Source: Halpernia frigidisoli
GTDB taxonomy: Bacteria > Bacteroidota > Bacteroidia > Flavobacteriales > Weeksellaceae
DNA: 64,000 nt
Direction: 5' to 3'
Assembly (NCBI RefSeq): GCF_900113805.1
Contig: NZ_FOQT01000005.1
Location: 186,001-250,000, forward strand
Shown here in pieces: positions 42,871 to 51,996 of this stretch. Within the stretch, counting starts at the first letter, position 1. The number at the start of each line of letters is the position of its first letter. A program made the position numbers and the translations under genes. The notes under the pieces are model-generated. The model was not told where the DNA came from, made no database searches, and saw nothing but the letters and a program-made list of their open reading frames with translations.

Positions 42871-43905
42871 TTATCTTCTAAAACCGCCACCGCCGCTTGA
42901 TCTTGTCGCACCACCAGATTGGCCACCACCGCTGTTAAAACCACCGCCGCTTGAACCTGAACGAAAACCACCACTATTGGAATTATATCTTGGCTGATAA
43001 GAAGGTTCTGATCTCTGTGGCTGCTGATATTGCTGAGTTCTTCTTGGTTGGTATTGCTGTTGTTGTCTTGTCCCGTTTTGGGTTGTTTCACCGTTTCTGT
43101 ATCTTATGCCAGAATTTTGGTTGTGGTTTGAAAGGGAATTATTTCTCGTGCGGGAAGGATCCTGAGTAGAATATCTTGGATTTCTAAACGCGCTTTCTAC
43201 ATTGCCTCTTCCATTGTTATTAAATCTTGCATTGGATTGACGATTATTAAGTCCGCCACCATTTTCACCACTTCTTCTGTAATTATAAAAGTTTCCGTAA
43301 CCGTTACCATAACCATTGTAATAATTTCCATAGCCGTTATAATAATTTCCAAAACCTCCATAATAGTTGCCAAAACCTCCATAATAGTTACCAAAGCCAC
43401 CATAATAACCGCCGAAACCACCATAATTGCCTCCGAAGCCACCACCATAATAATTTCCAAAATAGCCAAAAGGACTGTAACCAAAGGAGTAATATGGATT
43501 AAAACCGTAATAAGGACCATATCCGTATCCAAAATAATTACCAAATCCATATCCAAAATTTGAGTAAATATTTACATTTGTTTCAGTACCTGCGAAGCTG
43601 CCCCAATCAGAATCAGTGTTGTTGCTCCAGGCGTCGTATCTGTTATCACGCAAATTTTGATTTTCAGTACTTTTTTGGATAATCGACTGATCTTGATAAT
43701 TATAATAATCGCCCACTTGATTTTGGTCATTAGACACATATCCTTCTGGAAGTGTATCTGTGTTTGGATTATAATAAACGCCATCTGTTTCACTATAACC
43801 GCCGGTTTGCATTACGCAGGAAGTCATCATCGCAATTACCGACAATGATAAAAGACTTTTCAAAGCCAGCCTGAAAGTCTTATTTATTTGTATATTTTTT
43901 CTCAT
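42871..43905 (-). CDS. Gly/Tyr/Asn-rich repeat lipoprotein
   Basis: A 344-residue low-complexity protein. N-terminus MRKNIQINKTFRLALKSLLSLSVIAMMTSCVMQ with lipobox MTSC. The middle (about 115-210) is a run of aromatic-glycine repeats such as GGFGNYY and NGYGNYY; the C-terminal third is Gln/Arg/Ser-rich and ends in a Gly-rich GGGGFRR. No enzyme motif. Orthologues next to proS are known in Chryseobacterium as hypothetical proteins. A structural or adhesive surface role is possible but unproven. It may share a transcript with the FadL-like gene. Confidence 0.75.
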   Translation of the reverse strand: MRKNIQINKTFRLALKSLLSLSVIAMMTSCVMQTGGYSETDGVYYNPNTDTLPEGYVSNDQNQVGDYYNYQDQSIIQKSTENQNLRDNRYDAWSNNTDSDWGSFAGTETNVNIYSNFGYGFGNYFGYGYGPYYGFNPYYSFGYSPFGYFGNYYGGGFGGNYGGFGGYYGGFGNYYGGFGNYYGGFGNYYNGYGNYYNGYGNGYGNFYNYRRSGENGGGLNNRQSNARFNNNGRGNVESAFRNPRYSTQDPSRTRNNSLSNHNQNSGIRYRNGETTQNGTRQQQQYQPRRTQQYQQPQRSEPSYQPRYNSNSGGFRSGSSGGGFNSGGGQSGGATRSSGGGGFRR

Positions 43906-44049
43906 GATGATGTATAAATTTTAATTATAAATTATATTTGCAAATAATACCAAAATTATACCAATAGAGGCATTGATTTTAGGTTTAAAATTACGCATTT
44001 AAAGTTAGATACAAATACATATCAAAAGTTAAAAATAATTTAGTAAAAA

Positions 44050-45525
44050 ATGGCAAAACTTACAACAAGAACGGAAGATTACAGCAAATGGTATAATGAA
44101 TTAGTTGTAAAATCAGATCTAGCAGAAAATTCCGGGGTACGCGGGTGCATGGTGATTAAACCTTACGGATACGCAATCTGGGAAAAGATGAGGGATGAGA
44201 TGGATAAAAAATTTAAAGAAACCGGTCATCAAAACGCCTATTTTCCACTATTTATTCCTAAAAGCTATTTTGAGGCAGAGGAAAAAAATGCGGAAGGCTT
44301 TGCAAAAGAATGCGCCGTTGTTACGCATTACCGTTTAAAAACTGATCCAAATAATCCCAAAAAATTAATTGTAGATCCGGAAGCAAAATTAGAAGAAGAA
44401 CTCATCGTTCGTCCAACTTCAGAAGCTATTATCTGGAATACATATCGTGGTTGGATCCAGTCTTACAGAGATTTGCCGATTTTAATTAACCAATGGGCAA
44501 ATGTTGTTCGCTGGGAAATGAGAACAAGGTTATTTTTAAGAACAGCAGAATTTCTTTGGCAGGAAGGTCATACCGCGCACGCTACAAAAAACGAAGCCAT
44601 TGAAGAAACCGAAAAAATGCTTCACGTTTATGCAGATTTTGCTGAAAATTTTATGGCAATGCCAGTAATTAGAGGGATAAAAACTGAATCTGAAAGATTT
44701 GCCGGTGCGGATAGAACTTATTGCATCGAAGCCTTAATGCAAGACGGAAAAGCCTTACAAGCAGGAACTTCTCACTTTTTAGGACAAAATTTTGGAAAAG
44801 CTTTCGATGTAAAATTTACCACTAATGAAGGTAAAATTGAGCACGCCTGGGGAACGTCCTGGGGAACTTCTACCAGATTAATGGGTGCTTTAATTATGAC
44901 ACATTCTGATGATCTTGGTTTGGTTTTACCTCCAACTTTAGCACCAATTCAGGTTGTGATCGTTCCTATTTTTAGAAGTGATGAGCAACTGGAAGAAATA
45001 AATACTGTGGTTGACAAACTTCAAAAAGAATTAAAGTTAAAAGGAATTTCCGTTAAATATGACGACCGCAAAGAAAATAAACCAGGCTGGAAATTTGCCG
45101 AATATGAACTTAAAGGTGTTCCTGTGAGAATTGCGATCGGGCCGAAAGATTTAGAAAACGGAACGGTAGAATTGGCACGAAGAGATAATTTAACCAAAGA
45201 AACGCAACCATTAGAAGGTTTGGAAAATTATATTGAAACTTTGTTGACGACCATCCAAAAAGATATTTATGCGAAAGCAGAAAAATACCGCGATGAGAAT
45301 ATGACAAAAGTGGATTCTTATGAAGAATTTAAAAAAGTTTTAGAGGAAAAAGGTGGTTTTATTCTGGCACATTGGGACGGAACTGCGGAAGAAGAAGCTC
45401 AGATTCAGGAGGAAACAAAAGCTACGATCAGATGTATTCCGTTAAATAACGATTTGGAAGATGGAATTTCAATGGTTTCAAAAAAACCGTCAAAACAAAG
45501 AGTTATTTTCGCAAAAGCCTACTAA
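44050..45525 (+). CDS. proS: prolyl-tRNA synthetase (archaeal/eukaryal-type ProS)
   Basis: Charges tRNA-Pro. At 491 residues it is the short ProS type without the bacterial editing insertion and with the C-terminal zinc-fold-like extension ending in Tyr (RVIFAKAY). Class II motifs: motif 1 around [16 protein letters not shown] (about 32), motif 2 [23 protein letters not shown] (split RxE, about 157-179) and motif 3 [17 protein letters not shown] (about 275-291). Start by alignment with SKWYNELV near the N-terminus. A tRNA-Pro (TGG) is encoded ~8 kb upstream. Confidence 0.96.
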   Translation: MAKLTTRTEDYSKWYNELVVKSDLAENSGVRGCMVIKPYGYAIWEKMRDEMDKKFKETGHQNAYFPLFIPKSYFEAEEKNAEGFAKECAVVTHYRLKTDPNNPKKLIVDPEAKLEEELIVRPTSEAIIWNTYRGWIQSYRDLPILINQWANVVRWEMRTRLFLRTAEFLWQEGHTAHATKNEAIEETEKMLHVYADFAENFMAMPVIRGIKTESERFAGADRTYCIEALMQDGKALQAGTSHFLGQNFGKAFDVKFTTNEGKIEHAWGTSWGTSTRLMGALIMTHSDDLGLVLPPTLAPIQVVIVPIFRSDEQLEEINTVVDKLQKELKLKGISVKYDDRKENKPGWKFAEYELKGVPVRIAIGPKDLENGTVELARRDNLTKETQPLEGLENYIETLLTTIQKDIYAKAEKYRDENMTKVDSYEEFKKVLEEKGGFILAHWDGTAEEEAQIQEETKATIRCIPLNNDLEDGISMVSKKPSKQRVIFAKAY

Positions 45526-45623
45526 GACTTTATTTAAAAAGTTTGTATTAAAGTTAAATGTAAAAAATTGGTAATTGGACTTAAAATTGATATTAACTAA
45601 TCTAACATTTTAAATAAACTATT

Positions 45624-46931
45624 ATGTCATTAAACATTATCGATCTTATTAAAGGTCAATTAGGCTCTGGTGAAATTTCGCAGGCTTCCACAAACTTGGG
45701 AGAAAGTGAATCTAGCATCAGCAAAGCAATTAGCGTACTTTTACCAACTATCGTTGGCGGACTTGCAAACAATCACGACAAGCCAGGTGTTTTAGATTCA
45801 ATATTAGGTGCTTCTGCAGGGAATTCTGCCGGGAACTTAACAGAGGGATCAAACAATTCAATGATCACCACAATTTTAACTGCATTGTTTGGAGATAAGT
45901 TGAGCGCCATTACAAATTCCGTTTCTTCTTACTCAGGAGTTAGTGAAAATTCAGCTTCATCTTTATTAAATATGGTTACTGGTGCCACAGTTGGCTCCTT
46001 AGGAACTTATGCAAGTGAAAATAATTTAGGTACTTCAGGATTGTCAAGTTTACTTTCAGAGCAAAAAGGTATAGTTTCAACACTACTTCCTGCTGGTATT
46101 TCTTTAGCATCTTTGGGCCTTGGTCATTGGGGAACTTCAGAAACTACAGCTGTTCCACCAGTAACTGAAAATATTAAAGTAACATCTTTTGATGAACCTA
46201 AAGTTGATGTTACACGTGCTGGCGAAACTCATATGAACGTAGAGCCGGAAAATAATAACGGCGGCGGCTCCATCTGGAAGTGGCTTTTACCACTTTTATT
46301 GGCGTTAATAGCTGCATGGTTTATCTGGAGCAGATATAATAAAAGTAAAGATGCGAACACAACAGCATCAAATACAGATTCAACAATGATGAAATCTGAT
46401 ACGATGAATACTGCACCTATGATGGTTGATTCCACTGCAATGAATGCTTCAACAAAAACAGATACTGACATTGATCTTAACGGAAAAATGATAAAAGGTT
46501 ATGCAGGTGGAATGGAAGCTTCAATGATTTCTTTCTTAAAATCCGGCGGATATCAAAATGCAGCAGATGATGCAGCATTAAAAGGAACCTGGTATAATTT
46601 TGACAAAGTAAACTTTAAAATAGGAAGCGCTACTGATTTAGAAGCAGGTTCCCAAGGACAACTTGAAAATCTTGTTGCTATTTTAAAAGCTTATCCAGAA
46701 GCAAAAATTAAAGTTGGTGGCTACACTGACAAAACCGGCGATGAAGCAAAAAATCTTACATTATCTCAGGAAAGAGCAGATTTTATTAAAAATGCATTAA
46801 CAAAATCTGGAGTTGGTTCTCAGGTATTAGAAGCAAAAGGCTACGGAAGTTCTCAAGCAACTGTTGCTGCGACTGCAACTAATGATGAACGTGCTATTGA
46901 TAGAAAGATGGCGGTACGTTTCGCAAAATAA
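45624..46931 (+). CDS. DUF937 + OmpA-like C-terminal domain protein
   Basis: A 435-residue fusion. Residues ~1-160 are a DUF937-like domain (MSLNIIDLIKGQLGSGEISQ..., ATVGSLG). A single membrane helix follows (WKWLLPLLLALIAAWFIW, about 213-230), then a Thr/Met-rich linker and an OmpA-like peptidoglycan-binding domain (about 318-435) with YPEAKIKVGGYTDKTGD and LSQERADFIKNAL, ending DRKMAVRFAK. It probably ties a membrane-anchored protein to the cell wall. Single gene with a terminator. Confidence 0.85.
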   Translation: MSLNIIDLIKGQLGSGEISQASTNLGESESSISKAISVLLPTIVGGLANNHDKPGVLDSILGASAGNSAGNLTEGSNNSMITTILTALFGDKLSAITNSVSSYSGVSENSASSLLNMVTGATVGSLGTYASENNLGTSGLSSLLSEQKGIVSTLLPAGISLASLGLGHWGTSETTAVPPVTENIKVTSFDEPKVDVTRAGETHMNVEPENNNGGGSIWKWLLPLLLALIAAWFIWSRYNKSKDANTTASNTDSTMMKSDTMNTAPMMVDSTAMNASTKTDTDIDLNGKMIKGYAGGMEASMISFLKSGGYQNAADDAALKGTWYNFDKVNFKIGSATDLEAGSQGQLENLVAILKAYPEAKIKVGGYTDKTGDEAKNLTLSQERADFIKNALTKSGVGSQVLEAKGYGSSQATVAATATNDERAIDRKMAVRFAK

Positions 46932-46954
46932 AATACAATTCATAGAATATTTAG

Positions 46955-46982
46955 AATCCCGAATCTTTTCGGGATTTTTTTT
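46955..46982 (+). terminator. terminator after the DUF937/OmpA gene
   Basis: AATCCCGAA / TTCGGGATT with a 4-nt loop followed by a T run, 24 nt after the stop. Confidence 0.85.
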
Positions 46983-47054
46983 GCTTAAAATTTAAAAATT
47001 AGTGAAATAACAAAAGATTTTACTAAACATTTTAATTAGTAAGAATAATTAAAC

Positions 47055-47079
47055 TACATTTGTTAGACTAAACTAACAA
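47055..47079 (+). promoter_or_regulatory. -7 box with overlapping dyad upstream of mntH-like gene
   Basis: TACATTTG (47055-47062) is a -7 box. TTGTTAG-ACTAAA-CTAACAA (47060-47079), 7-bp perfect arms, overlaps its end. The TTAG...CTAA core resembles DtxR/MntR-family sites. It lies 6 nt before the start codon of a manganese-type transporter. Confidence 0.5.
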
Positions 47080-47084
47080 TCGAA

Positions 47085-48401
47085 ATGGACCGCGGCTGGA
47101 GAAAAGAAAAACATCAAAACTCACTATCAGAAGTATTTTCAAGTGTAAATATTCCTGAGGGCGCTGGATTTTGGCGAAAATTTCTAGCATTTGCCGGTCC
47201 TGGTTTAATGGTCGCTGTCGGTTATATGGATCCAGGAAACTGGGCGACAGATATAGCAGGTGGTGCGAAATTCGGCTACACTCTATTATCGGTAATTTTA
47301 ATTTCAAATATTTTCGCCATTATTTTGCAGCATTTAGCCGTTAAATTGGGTGTAGTTGCAGAACGCGATTTGGCACAGGCCTGCAGAGATCATTTCAAAC
47401 CCACAACTAATTTTATTTTATGGATTTTATGTGAAATTGCCATCGCTGCCTGTGATTTAGCAGAAGTGATCGGCTCTGCAATTGCGTTAAATTTACTTTT
47501 TGGCATTCCGCTAACCTGGGGAATTGCAATAACGGGAATTGACGTTTTCATCATTTTACTCTTACAATCGCGTGGATTTCGCTGGATCGAAGCTTTTGTT
47601 GCAGGATTAATTTTTGTAATATTTGCCTGTTTCGGCTATGAGATTATTGCCAGCAATCCTGATATTTTTCCTTTACTTAAAGGTTTAGTGCCAACAAAAC
47701 AGATTGTTTACAACCCGGAAATGCTCTACATCGCTATTGGGATTTTAGGCGCAACGGTGATGCCTCACAACTTATATTTACACAGCTCGATCGTTCAAAC
47801 CAGAAATTATAAACGAGATATTAAAGGGAAAAAAATGGCGATCAAATTTGCCACACTTGACAGTACATTTTCATTATTTCTTGCATTTTTCGTCAACGCG
47901 GCAATTTTGATAGTTGCCGCTGCTACTTTTCACAACACAGGAAATCAGGATGTTGCGGACATTTTTGACGCTCATAAACTTTTAGATCCACTTTTGGGAA
48001 CAGGTTTAGCAAGTGTATTTTTCGCCATCGCACTTTTGGCTTCGGGACAAAATTCTACTTTAACGGGAACTCTCGCTGGACAAATTGTGATGGAAGGTTT
48101 TTTAAATATTAAATTAAAACCCTGGCTTCGGCGCCTTATCACACGATTGATTGCCATTGTTCCTGCACTAATTGTGGCTATTCTTTATGGTGAGAAAGGT
48201 ACCACTCAATTATTAGTGTTAAGCCAAGTTATACTTTCAATGCAACTAAGTTTTGCGGTAATTCCTTTGGTTATGTTCACCAATTCTAAAGCAAAAATGG
48301 GAGAATTTGCCAATAAAAATTTCTTAAAAATAATTGTCTGGCTGATAACTTTTATCATTTTGGTTCTAAATCTTTACCTCCTATATACGACCATTTTTTA
48401 G
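47085..48401 (+). CDS. Nramp-family divalent metal transporter (MntH-like)
   Basis: A 438-residue inner-membrane transporter of Mn2+ or Fe2+ with proton symport; about 11 predicted helices. Metal site: AVGYMDPGNWATD (DPGN in helix 1, about 41-51) and GATVMPHNLYLHSS (MPH in helix 6, about 225-238), both diagnostic of Nramp. The 5' flank carries a dyad. The next gene, 44 nt downstream, encodes an outer-membrane protein that may be in the same transcript. Confidence 0.92.
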   Translation: MDRGWRKEKHQNSLSEVFSSVNIPEGAGFWRKFLAFAGPGLMVAVGYMDPGNWATDIAGGAKFGYTLLSVILISNIFAIILQHLAVKLGVVAERDLAQACRDHFKPTTNFILWILCEIAIAACDLAEVIGSAIALNLLFGIPLTWGIAITGIDVFIILLLQSRGFRWIEAFVAGLIFVIFACFGYEIIASNPDIFPLLKGLVPTKQIVYNPEMLYIAIGILGATVMPHNLYLHSSIVQTRNYKRDIKGKKMAIKFATLDSTFSLFLAFFVNAAILIVAAATFHNTGNQDVADIFDAHKLLDPLLGTGLASVFFAIALLASGQNSTLTGTLAGQIVMEGFLNIKLKPWLRRLITRLIAIVPALIVAILYGEKGTTQLLVLSQVILSMQLSFAVIPLVMFTNSKAKMGEFANKNFLKIIVWLITFIILVLNLYLLYTTIF

Positions 48402-48445
48402 TAAAAATCATTTAATTATTTTCTTTTTATCTAAAAATCATTTAA

Positions 48446-49189
48446 ATGAAAAATATATTTTTATTAACATTTCTATGTTCAAATTTTATTTTTTTTAAAG
48501 CGCAGGAAAAGATAGAACTGGATCGACCTGATCAAACAGAGACTTCTGCAACTGTTCCTTTACATTATTTTCAAATGGAAAATGGCTACGTTTATGAACA
48601 GATCAACAAGGTTGAAAATTCTCAGCAATTTCCCGGAATTTTATTTAAATATGGTATTGGGGAAAGTACAGAACTAAGGTTGATAACTCAATTTAATTTT
48701 GATAAAATTGATGATTTAAAGAAAAATAAATTTCAACCAATCACTTTAGGTTTCAAAACAAATTTAATTAAGGGGAAAAATAAAATTCCCAATATTTCTT
48801 TTTTGGGACATTTATCATTTTTTGCGAAAGATGATAATGGAAGAAATCGAATAATTCCAGAGTTTAAATTTCTTTTTGATTACAACTTATTTGAAACTGT
48901 AAGTTTGGGCTACAATCTCGGAATGGAATGGGATAATAATTTAAATGAAAATTATACTTACACATTTACAATTGCAAAAGCTGTCAGTCCAAAATTAAAT
49001 ATTTTTGTGGAAGCTTACGGATTTGTAAGTCCAATTATTTCAGCAGACCATCGCTTAGATGGAGGTTTTACCTATTTTCTAAGTAATAATTCTGCCATTG
49101 ACCTTTCAGCGGGAAAAGGTCTGTCGAAATTTTCACCTGATTATTTTGTTTCTTTCGGTTACTCTTTTAGAATAAATTTAAAAAAATAA
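48446..49189 (+). CDS. outer-membrane beta-barrel protein (MetA-phenol-degradation-like)
   Basis: A 247-residue protein with a signal peptide (ending FKAQ) and beta-barrel-like body; DRPDQTETSATVPLHYFQMENGY at the mature start is typical of the transporter family often annotated as MetA-pathway-of-phenol-degradation outer-membrane proteins, and the C-terminus YSFRINLKK fits a barrel strand. Real substrate unknown; the annotation name does not imply phenol use. It follows the Nramp gene by 44 nt, so a link with metal uptake is possible. Confidence 0.75.
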   Translation: MKNIFLLTFLCSNFIFFKAQEKIELDRPDQTETSATVPLHYFQMENGYVYEQINKVENSQQFPGILFKYGIGESTELRLITQFNFDKIDDLKKNKFQPITLGFKTNLIKGKNKIPNISFLGHLSFFAKDDNGRNRIIPEFKFLFDYNLFETVSLGYNLGMEWDNNLNENYTYTFTIAKAVSPKLNIFVEAYGFVSPIISADHRLDGGFTYFLSNNSAIDLSAGKGLSKFSPDYFVSFGYSFRINLKK

Positions 49190-49329
49190 AATACTCAGTC
49201 AATTATCGTATTCAGTATTTTTAAAGTATTTAATCTGTTTGAATATAGAAGCTTAAAAAAAAGAAATTCTGCCTAAATGTCCAATTCCATTCTTTGGCAA
49301 ATTGTTTGTGAATGTCGCTTTATAAAATT

Positions 49330-49881
49330 ATGAAAATGGACGACAACAAACATATTAACGAAGAGGAGTTTAATTCTACTGAAGAAACACAAGAAGAAAA
49401 CCAAACAAATCCTGAAGAAAACACAGAAAACCTGACAGTTGAAAAATCATCAGAAGAATTGGCAGAAGAAAAAGACCGCTATATTCGTCTTTTTGCGGAA
49501 TTTGAAAATTATAAGAAAAGAACTGTAAAAGAACGTAACGAATTTTTTCAATACGCCAGCCAGGAAATGATGGTTTCTATGTTATCAATTCTTGATGATT
49601 TCGAAAGAGCCATGAAAGAAATTTCTAAAAACGGAAACGAAGCTGATTTAAAAGGCATTGAATTAATATACCAAAAGCTAAAAAGTAAATTAACTGAAAA
49701 AGGTTTAAAACCTATTGAAGTGAATGTTGGCGATGTTTTTAATGTAGATTTTCATGAAGCCATCACTGGAATTCCTGCTCCAACGCCGGAATTAAAAGGC
49801 AAAATTGTAGATGTGATCGAAACTGGTTATCAATTGCACGACAAAGTAATTAGATTCGCAAAAGTAATAACCGGACAATAA
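49330..49881 (+). CDS. grpE: nucleotide exchange factor GrpE
   Basis: Co-chaperone that releases ADP from DnaK. I place the start at 49330 or 49336 (MKMDDNKHINEEE); the frame runs to 49312. An acidic, Gln/Glu-rich N-terminal tail is followed by a long coiled coil (about 45-110) with YIRLFAEFENYKKRTVKERNE and a C-terminal beta domain ending HDKVIRFAKVITGQ, with the usual FNVDFHEAITGI. Upstream of dnaJ in the same direction; dnaK is not in this window. Confidence 0.93.
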   Translation: MKMDDNKHINEEEFNSTEETQEENQTNPEENTENLTVEKSSEELAEEKDRYIRLFAEFENYKKRTVKERNEFFQYASQEMMVSMLSILDDFERAMKEISKNGNEADLKGIELIYQKLKSKLTEKGLKPIEVNVGDVFNVDFHEAITGIPAPTPELKGKIVDVIETGYQLHDKVIRFAKVITGQ

Positions 49882-49890
49882 ATTTATTTT

Positions 49891-49941
49891 TAATGGGTAA
49901 TAAGTAATTGGCAATTGTCCGATTAAATTTATTACCCATTA
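49891..49941. repeat. 13-bp inverted repeat between grpE and dnaJ
   Basis: TAATGGGTAATAA (49891-49903) and TTATTACCCATTA (49929-49941) around a 25-nt loop, starting 10 nt after the grpE stop. Words like ATTACCCATTA and ATTACTCATTA recur next to it. No T run, so it is more a dispersed intergenic repeat than a terminator. Confidence 0.6.
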
Positions 49942-49967
49942 TTTATTACTCATTAGTTATAAATAAG

Positions 49968-51089
49968 ATGGCAAAAAGAGACTATTACGAAATATTAGAA
50001 ATTTCAAAATCTGCTTCACCAGAGGAAATAAAGAAAGCCTATAGAAAAATGGCGATCAAATTTCACCCGGATAAAAATCCCGGAGATGCAGCGTCAGAAG
50101 AAAAATTCAAAGAAGCCGCGGAAGCCTACGAAGTTTTAAGCGACGGGAATAAAAAAGCACGTTACGACCAATACGGACACGCAGGAATGAGTGGCAATGG
50201 AGGTTTTGGTGGCGGCGGAGGCGGCTTCGGTGGCGGTATGAATATGGACGACATTTTTAGCCAGTTTGGAGATATTTTTGGCGGTCATTTTGGCGGCGGC
50301 GGCGGAAGACAGCAACAGCAGCAAGTTCGCGGTTCTAATTTAAGAGTTAGAATAAAATTAAATTTAGAGGAAACTCTAAACGGCACTCAAAAAACCATTA
50401 AGGTTAAAAAAATGAAGTTTGCCAAAGGCGCAACTTCTAAAACCTGCCCAACATGTAACGGAGCTGGCGCGCAAATAAAAGTGATGAACACTATGTTTGG
50501 GCAAATGCAAACGCAACAGACATGTAGCACTTGTCAGGGAATCGGGAAAGTAGCTGATAAAATTCCGGCTGGAGCAAATGCACAAGGCTTGATAAAAGAA
50601 GACGAAGAAGTAACAATTAATATTCCTGCAGGCGCAAGAGACGGTGTTCAACTAAGCGTTCGCGGTAAAGGAAATGATGCGCCTTTTGGTGGAATGGCTG
50701 GCGATCTTTTAGTTGTTGTGGAAGAAGAAATCGACAAAACAATTAAACGCGAAGGCGATAATCTTCACCAGGAACTCTACATATCATTTGCAGAATCAGC
50801 TTTGGGAACTTCAAAAGAAGTAAATACTGTTGGAAGCAAAGTGAAGATTAAAATAGACGCTGGAACGCAATCCGGGAAAATTTTAAGATTAGCAGGTAAA
50901 GGTTTGCCGAGTCTTGAAGGTTATGGAAAAGGCGATATGTTTGTTCATATCAATGTTTGGACGCCACAAAACCTAACACCTTCTCAAAAAGAATTTTTTG
51001 AAAAACAGATAGAAAATGGCGAAATGATGGCAGAACCTTCTGGAAAAGAAAAAACATTTTTCGATAAAGTAAGAGATTTGTTTAATTAG
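49968..51089 (+). CDS. dnaJ: chaperone DnaJ with reduced zinc domain
   Basis: Hsp40 co-chaperone of DnaK. I chose the ATG at 49968 ([17 protein letters not shown]); the frame extends 20 codons upstream through repeat DNA. The 373-residue product has a J-domain (about 1-70, HPD in FHPDKNPGD), Gly/Phe-rich linker (about 75-120), a cysteine domain with only two CxxCxGxG motifs, CPTCNGAG and CSTCQGIG (about 160 and 190), where four are usual, and a C-terminal substrate domain. Motifs 1 and 4 are replaced by non-Cys sequence. Motifs 2 and 3 fit one zinc site. Clear DnaJ. Confidence 0.93.
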   Translation: MAKRDYYEILEISKSASPEEIKKAYRKMAIKFHPDKNPGDAASEEKFKEAAEAYEVLSDGNKKARYDQYGHAGMSGNGGFGGGGGGFGGGMNMDDIFSQFGDIFGGHFGGGGGRQQQQQVRGSNLRVRIKLNLEETLNGTQKTIKVKKMKFAKGATSKTCPTCNGAGAQIKVMNTMFGQMQTQQTCSTCQGIGKVADKIPAGANAQGLIKEDEEVTINIPAGARDGVQLSVRGKGNDAPFGGMAGDLLVVVEEEIDKTIKREGDNLHQELYISFAESALGTSKEVNTVGSKVKIKIDAGTQSGKILRLAGKGLPSLEGYGKGDMFVHINVWTPQNLTPSQKEFFEKQIENGEMMAEPSGKEKTFFDKVRDLFN

Positions 51090-51112
51090 ACAAATAGAAA
51101 ATAGACCGATAT

Positions 51113-51143
51113 AAAAGAGACTTTTTTTAAAGTCTCTTTTTTT
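51113..51143 (+). terminator. terminator after dnaJ
   Basis: AAAAGAGACTTT / AAAGTCTCTTTT with a 4-nt loop and T run, 24 nt after the dnaJ stop. Confidence 0.85.
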
Positions 51144-51221
51144 ATGATAAAAATCAAAGTGTACAAATTGGTAAATCGATTGTTAATTCTTGTTGGAATT
51201 TAATCTACTCCAAAAATTATC

Positions 51222-51629
51222 ATGAAGAAATATATTATCACATTTATTTTGGCACTTTTCGCCTCATTCTCTTTTGCGCAGAGCAAAGATTTTCAGCTTT
51301 CAACACATATTTTAGATGTTTCTAAAGGTTTGCCTGCAAGTGGCGTTTCCATTAAATTAGAAAAGATGAATTCTAAAACAAAAATATGGGATTATGTAGA
51401 TCAGAAAACGACAGATGAAAATGGAAGAATCCCTGATTTTTTAAAAAACGACAAAGATAATTCTGGGATCTACAGATATACTTTTTTAACGAAACCATAT
51501 TTTGAAAAACAAAAAGAGGAAAGTTTTTATCCCTTTATAGAACTTGTTTTTGAGATCAAAGGAAAAACGCATTTTCATGTGCCAATTACCCTTTCAGCGT
51601 ACGGTTATTCCACTTATAGAGGAAGTTAA
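51222..51629 (+). CDS. secreted 5-hydroxyisourate hydrolase (transthyretin-like)
   Basis: A 135-residue protein with signal peptide (MKKYIITFILALFASFSFAQ) and a transthyretin-fold HIUase: N-terminal LSTHILDVSKGLPASGV, a conserved Arg/His region (FHVPITLSAYGYSTYRGS) and the C-terminal YRGS tetrapeptide diagnostic of HIU hydrolases. The family hydrolyses 5-hydroxyisourate from urate oxidation, here probably in the periplasm. No urate oxidase or OHCU decarboxylase gene lies nearby. Confidence 0.88.
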   Translation: MKKYIITFILALFASFSFAQSKDFQLSTHILDVSKGLPASGVSIKLEKMNSKTKIWDYVDQKTTDENGRIPDFLKNDKDNSGIYRYTFLTKPYFEKQKEESFYPFIELVFEIKGKTHFHVPITLSAYGYSTYRGS

Positions 51630-51630
51630 A

Positions 51631-51960
51631 TTATTTTAAATATTTGGTAAAATTCCAAAATTTCCTGGTTTTTAAATAATTTAAATCATATTCTTTACTG
51701 TAAGCTTCACGTTCAAAACTGATATTCTGGTAAGCAAAATAGGGATTTTTAAATTTAATCAGTAAATAATAATATTCTAAAACATACCACAGATAGAAAA
51801 AGACAATAAACATTTCCAACTGCTGACGAAGGTGAATTTTTTCATGATTAAGCAGGATCTTATTTTTTTTATCTGAAGAATTTTTTAAAAGAATAAAAGG
51901 AAAAAGCGTAATGCCGTTTATTTTCGTATTTTTGAGTAGCAGATTACAAACTAATATCAT
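51631..51960 (-). CDS. small hydrophobic protein with HExxH motif, unknown function
   Basis: I choose the ATG at 51960 (MILVCNLLLKN), giving 109 residues, since the frame to 52077 overlaps the opposite DUF5522 gene and has no homology-like sequence. It shows an HEKIHLRQQ motif (HExxH zinc motif), a predicted membrane segment (MFIVFFYLWYVLEYYY) and FEREAY as a possible third ligand, then YDLNYLKTRKFW. Hydrophobic HExxH proteins of this kind recur in Bacteroidota as hypothetical proteins. A small membrane metallopeptidase-like fold is a guess. Confidence 0.65.
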   Translation of the reverse strand: MILVCNLLLKNTKINGITLFPFILLKNSSDKKNKILLNHEKIHLRQQLEMFIVFFYLWYVLEYYYLLIKFKNPYFAYQNISFEREAYSKEYDLNYLKTRKFWNFTKYLK

Positions 51961-51996
51961 AGCGCAAATATAAAAATGATTTTTAGGATTTAACTT

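Noticed and set aside
43237-43563. Ile/Thr/Val-rich ORF opposite the Gly/Tyr-rich lipoprotein
   Set aside because: Its repeats mirror the lipoprotein's codon repeats. No signal peptide, promoter or family motif.
51172-51186. AAATCGATTG upstream of the HIUase gene as a seventh promoter operator
   Set aside because: Only the central eight bases match; the outer TG and CA positions are absent and no -7 box is fused to it.
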